Assembly (NCBI GenBank): GCA_018240325.1
Contig: JAFEFZ010000141.1
Span: forward strand, 1 to 37,068
DNA: 37,068 bases
Reading direction: 5' to 3'
Origin: Pseudomonadota bacterium
GTDB lineage: Bacteria; Pseudomonadota; Gammaproteobacteria; Burkholderiales; Burkholderiaceae_C
The first letter of the stretch is position 1, and every line of letters starts with the position of its first letter. Under the pieces are notes generated by a model, which worked only from the letters and a program-made list of their open reading frames with translations, was not told where the DNA came from and made no database searches. Positions 29,636 to 37,017 of this stretch are shown in pieces. Both the position numbers and the translations under genes were made by a program.

Positions 29636-30463
29636 TCACGGATGCTGCGCAGCGCCTGCCGGATCGGCGCCGGCCACATCCAGCACCGCCCAGGTGAGCA
29701 CCGGCTGCTCGATGCCCTTCACGTGTTCGGCAGGCATCGCCCGCAGCACGAAGGCATCGCCGATCCCGGCGCGCACGGCTTCGGTGACCAGGATCTCGAC
29801 GCCGTGCGTGCGCGTCAGCGTCTGCACGCGCGCCGCCAGGTTGACGGTGCGGCCGACGAAGCCGTACTCGCGGCGCTCGCGCGAGCCGATCATGCCGGCC
29901 AGGCCCGGGCCGCGGTGGATGCCGATGCCCAACGCCAGCGGCGGCAAGCCTTCGCGCGCCAGCTCCTCGTTGCAGCGGCGGATCGCACAGGCCATCGCCA
30001 GCGCGCAGCGCACCGCGTCGGCGCATTGCCAGGGGTTGGGCCGCAGCGCGCCGAAGTAGGCGAGCATGCCGTCGCCGAGCCAGGTCGACACATGGCCGCT
30101 GTGCGCATGCACCGCATCGCTGATGCGCTGGAAGTAGCCGTCGAGCACCCGCGCCAGCACGGCCGGATCGAGCTGCTCGCTCAGTGCGGTGAAGCCGACC
30201 AGGTCGCTGAACAGCACGGTGACCTCCCTGCGCTCGAAGGGCAGCTCGGCCGCGCCGCCGCGCAGGCCGTCGGCGAGCATGCGGTCGACCACGCCGGCGG
30301 GTGCCAGCCGGGCGCAGGCCTGCTGCAACTGTTGCAGCTCGGTGTCGGCCAGGTCGAGCCGGCGTTGCAGCGCCGCGTTGCGGCGGCGCTGGCGCCACAG
30401 CGCCCAGGCCAGCATCAGCGCCAGACCGAGCAGCCCGACGCCCGCTGCCGCCAACGCGTTCAC
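29636..30463 (-). CDS. Membrane-anchored class III adenylate/guanylate cyclase
   Basis: Predicted to make a cyclic nucleotide at the inner membrane. The GTG at 30463 overlaps the stop of the upstream gene (GTGA) and gives 275 residues. One transmembrane helix (about 4-23) is followed by a basic stretch, a coiled coil (about 30-55) and the catalytic domain (about 78-255). Metal-binding Asp87 (FSDLVGFT) and Asp131 (LGDGMLAYFG) are present, and the Asn and Arg of VNLAAR are kept. The purine-selecting Lys position, three residues before the GDG, is Thr127. The second selecting position (EYGFVGRTVN) is Gly. Nucleotide specificity is therefore unclear. It contains no separate sensor domain. Confidence 0.85.
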   Translation of the reverse strand: MNALAAAGVGLLGLALMLAWALWRQRRRNAALQRRLDLADTELQQLQQACARLAPAGVVDRMLADGLRGGAAELPFERREVTVLFSDLVGFTALSEQLDPAVLARVLDGYFQRISDAVHAHSGHVSTWLGDGMLAYFGALRPNPWQCADAVRCALAMACAIRRCNEELAREGLPPLALGIGIHRGPGLAGMIGSRERREYGFVGRTVNLAARVQTLTRTHGVEILVTEAVRAGIGDAFVLRAMPAEHVKGIEQPVLTWAVLDVAGADPAGAAQHP

Positions 30464-31587
30464 GTGTCCGGCGCGGCCAGCACCACCGCGCTCATGCGGC
30501 ACAGCGCGTTGGCCATCGCCGCGACGCCGATGGCCTCGATCAGCTGCGGCTGCGTGAGCGTGCCGCTCAGGCCGCGCACGCGGCGTTGCAGCTGCGCCGG
30601 CTCGTACCACAGCGACTCGCGCGCGAGCGGCAGCAGCGCGCGCTCGGTGGCGTCGAGTTCGGGCCCATCGAGCCGGCCGAGGATGCGCTCGACCGCATCC
30701 GCACTCAGCCCCTCGCGCCGCAGCGCAGCCGTCAGTTCGAGCTCGCACACTTGGCAAGGCAGGCCGCGCGACACCACCGCGAACATCAGCAGCTTGCAGC
30801 GTCGGCTCAACTGCGGCGACGCCCACATCTCGGCCAGCGTGCGCTGCAGCGCCGCGGCGATCGGCGAGCCGGCGAAGGCCGCCACCAAGGCGCCGTTAGG
30901 CAGCGCGGAGTCGGCCGGCGGCAGCGCCGCCGGCTGCCCGCGCGACCGGTGCCGGCTCATCATGCGGTCCAGCAGCGGCCGCAGCAGCCGCAGCAGCGCC
31001 TGCTCGGGCATGCGCTCGACCGGCCGGTACGGCGCCGCGACCATCGTGTGCGCGCGGTTGCTGAAATCGTTGGTCGCCACGGTGAAGGCGATCTCCTTGG
31101 CCTGCAGGGTGTCGATGCCGGCCTCGCGCAGCGTCGGCCACGCGATGCACGCGCCGGCCGGCCCGCTGCGCGACTGCGCACGCGCGTAGGCGATCGCGGC
31201 CTGCGTGCGCGGCGGCAGGTCGGCGCGGCTGAAGTTCTGCTCGACGCGCCGGATGCGCTCGGCGTCCATGCCCTGCAGCCACAGCGTGGAGCGCACGATC
31301 GCATAGCAGAAGCGGCAGGAGTTCTCCTGGCTGACCACCAGCCCGATCAGGTCGGCGGTGCGCTGGTCGAGCTCGAGCAGCAGCCCGAACTCGACATGCA
31401 GATCGACCACCGCGCGCGCCACCCAGGGCGCGGCCAGGAAGTAGCGCACGGTCGGGTGCGGCATGCCGACCCGACGCCGGGCGTAAGACTCCATCGCCCT
31501 GTCGTGGCCGGGCTCCAGCAGGCGAGGCTCCCAGCGCACATGCGCCAGTGCGCCGGCCGACGCCGCCGTATCGCCCGGCGCGCTCAT
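30460..31587 (-). CDS. Two-domain AhpD-like/carboxymuconolactone decarboxylase-family protein
   Basis: A 375-residue, all-helical protein with two repeats of the AhpD-like fold. Each has a redox-type CxxC: Cys91/Cys94 in ENSCRFCYAI and Cys278/Cys281 in LPCQVCELE. In this superfamily CxxC is linked to peroxide reduction or disulfide chemistry. I chose the ATG at 31587, preceded by GGAGGG at a good distance, over a GTG at 31602. It overlaps the cyclase gene by four bases (GTGA), implying a two-gene operon. No signal peptide is seen, so it should act in the cytoplasm. The exact substrate is unknown, and the repeat arrangement is less common than single-domain members. Confidence 0.82.
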   Translation of the reverse strand: MSAPGDTAASAGALAHVRWEPRLLEPGHDRAMESYARRRVGMPHPTVRYFLAAPWVARAVVDLHVEFGLLLELDQRTADLIGLVVSQENSCRFCYAIVRSTLWLQGMDAERIRRVEQNFSRADLPPRTQAAIAYARAQSRSGPAGACIAWPTLREAGIDTLQAKEIAFTVATNDFSNRAHTMVAAPYRPVERMPEQALLRLLRPLLDRMMSRHRSRGQPAALPPADSALPNGALVAAFAGSPIAAALQRTLAEMWASPQLSRRCKLLMFAVVSRGLPCQVCELELTAALRREGLSADAVERILGRLDGPELDATERALLPLARESLWYEPAQLQRRVRGLSGTLTQPQLIEAIGVAAMANALCRMSAVVLAAPDT

Positions 31588-32039
31588 CGGAATGCCCTCC
31601 ACGCTGCGCGTCCCGGGTCGAGCGCTGGGGGGCGGCCCGGCGCGCTCACCACGAGGCCCCAGCGCCGCCGATCGCGACGCTGCGGCCCATCGTGCGTGCG
31701 CTCATGGGCAGGCATTGCTCGAGGATGCCGAAGGGCCTGGTCCATCTGCGCCGCGGTGGGGTCAGCTTCGGTACGCTGCGCATCGCCGCCCTGGACGACC
31801 GGCCGCACCCCACGGCACGGTACTGCACGCACCCGGCCACGTCGCGGACGCGGGCATTGGCGGCGCGGCCTTCGGCCCGCGCCACCTCGTCGAGCCTGCT
31901 GCCGGCCGCGATCGCCGCCGAGACGCCGGGCCCTGCGCGCCGCGTGCGAAGCGGCATGGCGCCAATGGCAGCAAGGCGTCACGGGTTCGGAGCTGAAGCG
32001 ATACTCCGGGGCCGTCCGGTCGGCTTGCCGCTGCCCCCC
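31588..32039. other. 452-bp gap without a convincing gene
   Basis: The stretch lies between divergent genes. Open frames of about 95-135 codons exist on both strands (for example 31646-31957 minus and 31592-31996 plus), but none has a ribosome-binding site, family motif or consistent hydrophobic pattern. They look like products of high GC. No clear -35/-10 pair was found. It may hold promoters for both flanking genes or a decayed gene. Confidence 0.5.
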
Positions 32040-32456
32040 ATGCGTCGCCCACGTGCCCTCATCGCCTGCCTGCTGCTCGGCGCCGCGCTGCCCGCCGTGG
32101 CGCAGCAGGAAGCCCGCGACATCGAAGTGCTGACGCGCTGGGCCGGCACCTGGGCCGTCGATTGCGGCAAGCCCGCGGGCACCCGGCTCACCGTCGACAC
32201 GCGCGCGCTGACGCTGCGCGCCGGAAAAGGCGAGCGCCGCACCGGGGCGCCGATCACCGCCTACAGCTGGTTCGGCCAGATGCAGCCGCCCGCCGGCTTC
32301 GAGGTCGCGCTGCTCGGCGACGCGAAGCCCGGCGGCCTGGCCTTCCTGGCGATGCAGGACGAAGCCGGCCCCTATCTGCGGGTCGACGGCGATCCGACGC
32401 TCGAACAGCAGTTCGGCAAGGCGGCACTGGCCGGCAAGTTCCGGCGGTGCCCGTGA
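32040..32456 (+). CDS. Small secreted protein of unknown function
   Basis: A 138-residue protein from the ATG at 32040. It has a clear signal peptide (MRRPRALIACLLLGAALPAV, then AQQ), with cleavage near residue 21. The mature part begins with a segment containing WAGTWAVDCGKPAGTRLTVD and ends FRRCP, so its two remaining cysteines could form one disulfide linking the ends of the domain. It is rich in beta-prone segments (TLRAGKGERR, TAYSWFGQM), like a small lipocalin- or inhibitor-like barrel, but I recognise no family. No Shine-Dalgarno sequence is visible before the ATG. It lies upstream of the C26 amidohydrolase gene in the same direction. Confidence 0.7.
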   Translation: MRRPRALIACLLLGAALPAVAQQEARDIEVLTRWAGTWAVDCGKPAGTRLTVDTRALTLRAGKGERRTGAPITAYSWFGQMQPPAGFEVALLGDAKPGGLAFLAMQDEAGPYLRVDGDPTLEQQFGKAALAGKFRRCP

Positions 32457-32627
32457 TCCGATGACCCGCGCCCGCTGCGCCTTCCCCGCCGCGAGCCGCA
32501 CCGGCGCCGGCGCACGCCGGCCGGGCCCGGCAGCCACTTCGGGGGCGCCGCAGGCGGCGGCGCCCGGCGCCATCCGTGCCAGCCGCACGAACCAACGCCT
32601 GCTGCGCCAGGCCATCCAGGTGAACCC

Positions 32628-33428
32628 ATGTTCCTGCGAAAACCCCGGCTGCTGATCGGCATCTCGGCACGCACCTACTATCCCGAAGGGCCGGTGCTGG
32701 ACCTGGGCGGCGTCTGGACCAAGACGCTGTACTACCTGGAACAGTCGGTCGCGCACTGGGTGATGAGCGGCGACGCGCTGCCGGTGATGGTGCCGGCCGT
32801 GGACGCCGACAGCCTGGTCAAGCGCCACCATGTCGAGCTTGCCAACTATGCCGACGCGCTCGACGGCCTGGTGCTGCAAGGCGGCCACGACGTGGCGCCC
32901 GAAAGCTACGGCGAGACGGCGATGAAGCCCGAATGGCGCGGCGACCGCGTGCGCGACCGCTACGAGATGGCGCTGGCGCGCGCCTTCATCCATGTGCGCA
33001 AGCCGGTGTTCGGCATCTGCCGCGGCTTGCAGCTGCTGAACGTGCTGCACGGCGGCACGCTGTACCAGGACATCGCCACGCAGCGGCCCGACGCGATCGC
33101 GCACCGCAGCCCGAACTACGACCAGTATCTCCACACGATCGAGATCGCGCCCGACACGCGCCTGGCGCAGCTGTACCCGAAGGTCCGGCGCGCGCGCGTC
33201 AACAGCATCCATCACCAGGGCATCAAGGACCTGGCGCACGGCCTCGAAGCCGAGGCGCGTTGCGCCGAGGACGGCCTGATCGAGGCCATCCGCCGGCGCC
33301 GCCCGGGTTTCGTGGCCGCGGTGCAATGGCATCCGGAGTTCCACAACAGCGCGGCCCAGGGCACCTTCGACGACAGCGCGATGCTGCGCGACTTCCTGGA
33401 CGCGGCGCGCACCGCACGCAAACGCTGA
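32628..33428 (+). CDS. Class I glutamine amidotransferase-like hydrolase, peptidase C26 (PuuD-like)
   Basis: A 266-residue cytoplasmic protein of the gamma-glutamyl-GABA hydrolase group, which cleaves gamma-glutamyl amide bonds. The sequence begins with KPRLLIGISARTYY and has LVLQGGHDVAPESYGE, the oxyanion region of this group. The triad is visible: Cys131 in FGICRGLQLLN, His235 and Glu237 in VQWHPEF. The segment VNSIHHQGIKDLA is also typical. Known relatives act in putrescine use (PuuD) or on other gamma-glutamyl compounds; the substrate here is not evident, since no other puu genes are near. Together with the ggt gene it makes two gamma-glutamyl-bond enzymes within 6 kb. Confidence 0.88.
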   Translation: MFLRKPRLLIGISARTYYPEGPVLDLGGVWTKTLYYLEQSVAHWVMSGDALPVMVPAVDADSLVKRHHVELANYADALDGLVLQGGHDVAPESYGETAMKPEWRGDRVRDRYEMALARAFIHVRKPVFGICRGLQLLNVLHGGTLYQDIATQRPDAIAHRSPNYDQYLHTIEIAPDTRLAQLYPKVRRARVNSIHHQGIKDLAHGLEAEARCAEDGLIEAIRRRRPGFVAAVQWHPEFHNSAAQGTFDDSAMLRDFLDAARTARKR

Positions 33429-33503
33429 GCGCCGGGCAATGCGCACGCTCGAGATCCACGGCGGTGCCGCCGCTTTGCGCCCGGCGCAATCGCCACGCGC
33501 GCG

Positions 33504-34100
33504 GTGCTGACGCACGTGAGCCGCAACCACGACGCCGACGCGCGGCCGGCGCTGCACCCCGGCGGGCGCGCGGCACCGGCGGCTGCGCCGCGGCGCGCCA
33601 CCCGCGGCATCCGGCTGGCCTGGGCGCTCGGGCTGCTGAGCGCGGCGCTTTTCGGCGCACTGGCGCTGTACCTCGCGCCGCTGCAGCCCGGCGTGCTCGC
33701 GCTGCAACTGGCCGCGACGCCCCGCGCCTTCGGCGCGATCGTGCACGCGTGGGGTGCCGACGGCGTGGCACGCTTTCGCGCGCATCTGCCGTGGGACTGC
33801 CTGCTGCTGGCTGCCTACGGCGCCTTCGGCTGGGTGCTGGCGCGCCGCACCGCGCTGTTCGCCCGCTGCGGCCGCCGCACGCGCGCGCTGGCCGCCGCGC
33901 TGCTGCCGGCCGCCGCGCTGGCCGATGCGGCCGAGAACGGCCTGCACGGGTGGCTGACCGCCGCGCCGCGCTTCGACGCCGGCGCCGCCTATGCGGCCGC
34001 CGCCGGCGCCGCCGCCTTCAAGTGGGCCGCGATCGCCGCTTTCCTGCTGCTCGTCGCCTGGGCGCTGGCCCGCGGCGCCGATGCAGTCGCGCAGCGATGA
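33504..34100 (+). CDS. Integral membrane protein of unknown function
   Basis: A 198-residue protein with a start at GTG 33504 (or in-frame GTG 33516); no good Shine-Dalgarno sequence supports either. After a cytoplasmic Arg/Pro-rich arm of about 35 residues there are four hydrophobic segments: about 38-58 (LAWALGLLSAALFGALALYL), 95-112, 125-140 and 165-188. No family motif is recognised. The stop overlaps the ATG at 34097 (ATGA), so it could be coupled to the following cutA frame. High Ala content makes exact helix limits uncertain. Confidence 0.65.
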   Translation: MLTHVSRNHDADARPALHPGGRAAPAAAPRRATRGIRLAWALGLLSAALFGALALYLAPLQPGVLALQLAATPRAFGAIVHAWGADGVARFRAHLPWDCLLLAAYGAFGWVLARRTALFARCGRRTRALAAALLPAAALADAAENGLHGWLTAAPRFDAGAAYAAAAGAAAFKWAAIAAFLLLVAWALARGADAVAQR

Positions 34101-34537
34101 GCCCGCCGGGCCGCCCCAAGGGCGAACACCGCAGGGCGCAGCCCGCAGGTGCTCCAGTGACCCCGCCGGGCCGCCCCAAGGGCGAAGGCCGCAGCGCGCA
34201 GCGTCGACCGGTGGACGGCGTGCTGCTGGTGGTGACCACGGTCGGCAGCGTCGAGCAGGCGCGCACGCTGGCGCGGGCGATGGTCGAGCAGCGGCTTGCG
34301 GCCTGCGCGCAGATCGAAGCGATCGAGAGCTTCTACCGCTGGCACGGCGCGGTCGAGCACGATGGCGAGCAGCGCGTGCTGTTCAAGACACGGCCCGATG
34401 GCTATGCGGCGCTCGAGGCGGCGATCCGCGCGCGGCATCCGTACGAGCTGCCGGCGATCCACGCGATCGCGGCCGCACACGCCTTCGCGCCCTACGCCGC
34501 GTGGGTCGCCGCGTGCACCACGCCGGCAGCGCAGTGA
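34097..34537 (+). CDS. cutA: Divalent-cation tolerance protein CutA, with repeat-derived N-terminal extension
   Basis: CutA1 forms small trimers and is linked to copper and other divalent cation tolerance. From the ATG at 34097 the frame has 146 codons. The CutA core starts only near residue 39 (VDGVLLVVTTVGSVEQA), with RLAACAQIEAIESFYRW, VLFKTR and the C-terminal HPYELPAIHAI all typical. The first 38 residues come from a duplicated 60-bp DNA element, giving PPGRPKGE twice. A GTG at 34211 would give a canonical 108-residue protein, so the true start may be there. The ATG overlaps the upstream stop (ATGA). Neither start has a good ribosome-binding site. Confidence 0.88.
   Translation: MSPPGRPKGEHRRAQPAGAPVTPPGRPKGEGRSAQRRPVDGVLLVVTTVGSVEQARTLARAMVEQRLAACAQIEAIESFYRWHGAVEHDGEQRVLFKTRPDGYAALEAAIRARHPYELPAIHAIAAAHAFAPYAAWVAACTTPAAQ
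34101..34200 (+). repeat. 60-bp-period direct repeat (PPGRPKGE-coding element)
   Basis: Two 40-base copies (34101-34140 and 34161-34200) share about 36 of 40 bases, including CGCCGGGCCGCCCCAAGGGC, exactly 60 bases apart. Both read in the cutA frame. From general knowledge, repeats that encode PPGRPKGE-like peptides recur between genes in several Burkholderiales, which suggests a dispersed element rather than protein sequence selected for function. Confidence 0.75.
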
Positions 34538-34571
34538 GCGCGGGCGTGCGCACCGCGCGCCGATCATCGCG

Positions 34572-34691
34572 GCGGCAATCGGCACCGCGGCAATCGGCAC
34601 CGCGGCAATCGGCACCGCGGCAATCGGCACGGCGGCAAGCGGCACGGCGGCAAGCGGCACGGCGGCAAGCGGCACGGCGGCAATCACTGCG
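34572..34691 (+). repeat. 15-bp minisatellite, seven units plus one degenerate
   Basis: Tandem units of 15 bp run from 34572. Units 1-3 are GCGGCAATCGGCACC, unit 4 changes the last base to G, and units 5-7 are GCGGCAAGCGGCACG. An eighth, partial match ends at 34691. The ordered variants indicate growth by unit duplication. It lies in the non-coding gap between cutA and the next hydrolase gene (34538-34776). Frames through it exist on both strands but are explained by the 15-bp period. Confidence 0.9.
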
Positions 34692-34776
34692 GCAGCGGTC
34701 GGCGCGGCCACAGGCCGGGGGCCCGGCCGCCATGCCATGATCGGGCCACGCAGGCGGCAGGCAAGGAGGCGGCGCG

Positions 34777-35511
34777 ATGGGCAATGTTCGATCGCCACTG
34801 GTGCTGGTGCACGGCGCCTGGGGCGGTGCCTGGATCTGGCGCCGCGTGCTCGAGCCGCTGCGCGCGGCGGTGCACGCGGTGCACGCGGTCACGCTCACCG
34901 GCTGCGGCGAGCGTGCGCACCTGCGCCGGCCCGACATTTCGCTGCAGACCCACATCGACGACGTGATCGGCCTGGTCGAGGCCGAGGAACTGCACGCGCC
35001 CGTGCTCGTCGGCCACAGCTACGGCGGCATGGTGGTCACCGGCGCGGCGGCCGCGCTGTGCGCGCGCCGGGGTGCCGGCGGCGTGCGCAGCCTGGCCTAC
35101 GTGGACGCGCTGGTGCCGCTGCCCGGCGAGGGCTGGGGCGACACCCACGCGCCCGAAACCGTGGCCGCGCGCCGCGCCGCCGCGGCCGCGCACGGCAATG
35201 CGCTGCCGCCGCCCGACCCGGCCGGCTTCGGCCTGGCCGGTGCCGACCGCGACTGGCTGCTGCGCCGCCAGGTGCCGCACCCCTTCGGCATGTACCGCGC
35301 GCCGCTGCACTACGACGCCGCGCTGCTGGCGGCGCTGCCGCGGCTGTTCATCGACTGCACCCAGCCGGCCTACCCGACGATCGACGCGATGCGCGAACGC
35401 GTGCGCACGCAACCGGGCTGGCAGGTGGTGGAGATGGCCACCGGGCACTGCCCGATGGTCACGCAGCCCGACGCGCTGGCCGCGCACCTGCTGGCCTTCG
35501 CGCAGCGCTGA
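34777..35511 (+). CDS. Alpha/beta hydrolase, EstC/hydroxynitrile lyase-like
   Basis: A 244-residue hydrolase. The N-terminus LVLVHGAWGGAWIW followed by the GERAHLRRPDISLQTHI segment is the signature of the group that includes Burkholderia gladioli EstC, plant methyl esterases and hydroxynitrile lyases. The nucleophile is Ser81 in GHSYGGMV. The catalytic His is in MATGHCPMV near the C-terminus, and the probable Asp precedes it in the LFIDCTQPAY region. AAGGAGG at 34765-34771 supports the ATG. No signal peptide is present. It is followed after 82 bases by an EstB-like gene. Substrate is probably a small ester. Confidence 0.88.
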   Translation: MGNVRSPLVLVHGAWGGAWIWRRVLEPLRAAVHAVHAVTLTGCGERAHLRRPDISLQTHIDDVIGLVEAEELHAPVLVGHSYGGMVVTGAAAALCARRGAGGVRSLAYVDALVPLPGEGWGDTHAPETVAARRAAAAAHGNALPPPDPAGFGLAGADRDWLLRRQVPHPFGMYRAPLHYDAALLAALPRLFIDCTQPAYPTIDAMRERVRTQPGWQVVEMATGHCPMVTQPDALAAHLLAFAQR

Positions 35512-35593
35512 AGGCCCGCTCGCTGCCGGCTCACCTGAAGCCGGCCCACGGCGGCCGGCTCCGATCCCCAACCCACTGACGAAGGAGACCCTG

Positions 35594-36745
35594 ATGGCTT
35601 TCGATGGTTCGGCAATCCGCGCACTGCTCGACGCGGCCGTGGCCGACGGCACCGCACACGGCATCGCCGCGCTCGTGGTCGGCCGCGACGGCGCGCTGTT
35701 CCACCACGCGGCCGGCGAGGCCGGCGAGCGCACGATGTTCCGCAACGCGTCGATGACCAAGGCGGTGGCCACCACCGCCGCGCTGCAGCTGGTCGAGCAG
35801 GGGCGGCTGCGGCTGGACGACCCGGTGGCGTCGATCCTGCCGGAGTTCGGCCGCCTGCAGGTGCTGGAAGGCTTCGACGGCGACGCGCCGATCCTGCGCG
35901 CACCGGCGAGCCAGGCCACGGTGCGGCAGTTGATGACGCACACCTCGGGCTGCGGCTACTTCTTCACCAACGAGAAGCTGCTGCGCTGGCACGCGCTGAC
36001 CGGCGCGCCGACGGTGCTGTCGGGGCGCAAGTGCAGCATCGTGACGCCGCTGGTCAACGACCCGGGCACCGCGTGGGAGTACGGCGTCAGCACCGACTGG
36101 CTCGGGCTGGTGGTCGAGCAGGTGACCGGCCAGACGCTGGGCCAGGCGCTGCGCGAGCGCGTCTACGGCCCGCTGCGCATGGACGAATCCGGCTTCGCAC
36201 CGAACGAAGAACAAGGCGCGCGGATGCTGCGCGTGATGCAGCGCCAGGCCGACGGCGGCCTCGCGCCGGCCGCGCTCGACGACACGGTGACGCCCGACTG
36301 GGACTCGGGCGGCGGCGGCTCGTGCGGCACGATCCAGGACTACGGCCGCTTCGTGCAGGCCTGGCTGAACGACGGCGCCGGGGTGCTGCAGCCGGCCACC
36401 GCGCAGCTGGCGCTGCAGAACCACATCGGCGCGATCCAGCTGCCGGCCGTGATGAAGTCGGCCGTGCCCGAGCTGTCGAACGACGTGCCGGGGCTGCCGT
36501 TCCCTCAGGGCTGGGGCCTGGGCTTTCACCTGACGCAGGCCGACCTGCCGGGCATGCGCAGCCACGGCACCGGCGACTGGGCCGGCGTGTTCAATTCCTA
36601 CTACTGGATCGACCGCCGCAAGGGCATCGGCGGCGTGCTGATGACGCAGCTGCTGCCCTTCTTCGACCTGCGCGTCGTGCAGACGCTGGTCGGCTTCGAG
36701 GCGGCCGTGTACCAGCAGGTGGGTGCGGCGCTGCCCGCGGGTTGA
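35594..36745 (+). CDS. Family VIII carboxylesterase/class C beta-lactamase-fold serine hydrolase
   Basis: A 383-residue protein with the beta-lactamase/transpeptidase fold. The SxxK motif is Ser53-Met-Thr-Lys56 (NASMTKAVAT). The conserved Tyr of the second motif is Tyr163 (WEYGVSTDWLG). The third motif region reads HGTGDWAG near residue 330. The overall pattern resembles Burkholderia gladioli EstB, a family VIII esterase. No signal peptide is seen, which argues against a periplasmic beta-lactamase. AAGGAG before the ATG at 35594 gives a strong start. It probably forms an operon with the preceding EstC-like gene, an interesting pairing of two unrelated esterase folds. Confidence 0.9.
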   Translation: MAFDGSAIRALLDAAVADGTAHGIAALVVGRDGALFHHAAGEAGERTMFRNASMTKAVATTAALQLVEQGRLRLDDPVASILPEFGRLQVLEGFDGDAPILRAPASQATVRQLMTHTSGCGYFFTNEKLLRWHALTGAPTVLSGRKCSIVTPLVNDPGTAWEYGVSTDWLGLVVEQVTGQTLGQALRERVYGPLRMDESGFAPNEEQGARMLRVMQRQADGGLAPAALDDTVTPDWDSGGGGSCGTIQDYGRFVQAWLNDGAGVLQPATAQLALQNHIGAIQLPAVMKSAVPELSNDVPGLPFPQGWGLGFHLTQADLPGMRSHGTGDWAGVFNSYYWIDRRKGIGGVLMTQLLPFFDLRVVQTLVGFEAAVYQQVGAALPAG

Positions 36746-36939
36746 GAAGAAACCCCCACGCACTTGGCGTACTGCCCCCGACGCGCGGCAGCAGCCGGCT
36801 GCCGCGCCGCCTGCCGCCGATCGACCGGCACAGCCGCAACTGCGGTGGTCGATCGGTTCAGCCCGCTCGTGCATCGCGGAAGATGCTTCGACGCCATGGC
36901 ACGCCGAGGGCAGCCTGATCTCGTTCTCGATCGGGTTTC

Positions 36940-36970
36940 GGCCCGAAGCGGCCTTCGGCCGCTTCGGGCC
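36940..36970. repeat. Perfect 14-bp hairpin
   Basis: GGCCCGAAGCGGCC and its exact reverse complement flank a 3-base loop (TTC). No T-run follows. The size and perfection suggest a structured element (REP-like, or a terminator of unusual type) downstream of the esterase gene. Confidence 0.7.
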
Positions 36971-36994
36971 AAGGCCCGTACACACGGCTCCCCC

Positions 36995-37017
36995 GAGCCC
37001 CCTCCGAGAGGGGGCTC
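36995..37017 (+). terminator. Perfect 10-bp hairpin, possible terminator or repeat
   Basis: GAGCCCCCTC, loop CGA, GAGGGGGCTC. It is a very stable stem, but CCAGCATGACAG follows rather than a T-run, so intrinsic termination is uncertain. A third stem (GCCGGCC, loop TTGC, GGCCGGC) follows at 37033-37050. Confidence 0.45.

Noticed and set aside
31646-31957. 103-codon minus frame in the large gap
   Set aside because: It has a few helix-turn-helix-like residues but no ribosome-binding site and no coherent family pattern. It is too weak to call.
31584-33947. 787-codon minus frame
   Set aside because: It is antisense to the small secreted protein and C26 hydrolase genes, with low-complexity composition.
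34572-34691. Possible CRISPR array
   Set aside because: The units are 15 bp, directly adjacent and without spacers. It is a minisatellite.
34296-35579. 427-codon plus frame through the minisatellite
   Set aside because: It overlaps cutA and the EstC-like gene in another frame. It is open only because the repeat period is a multiple of three.
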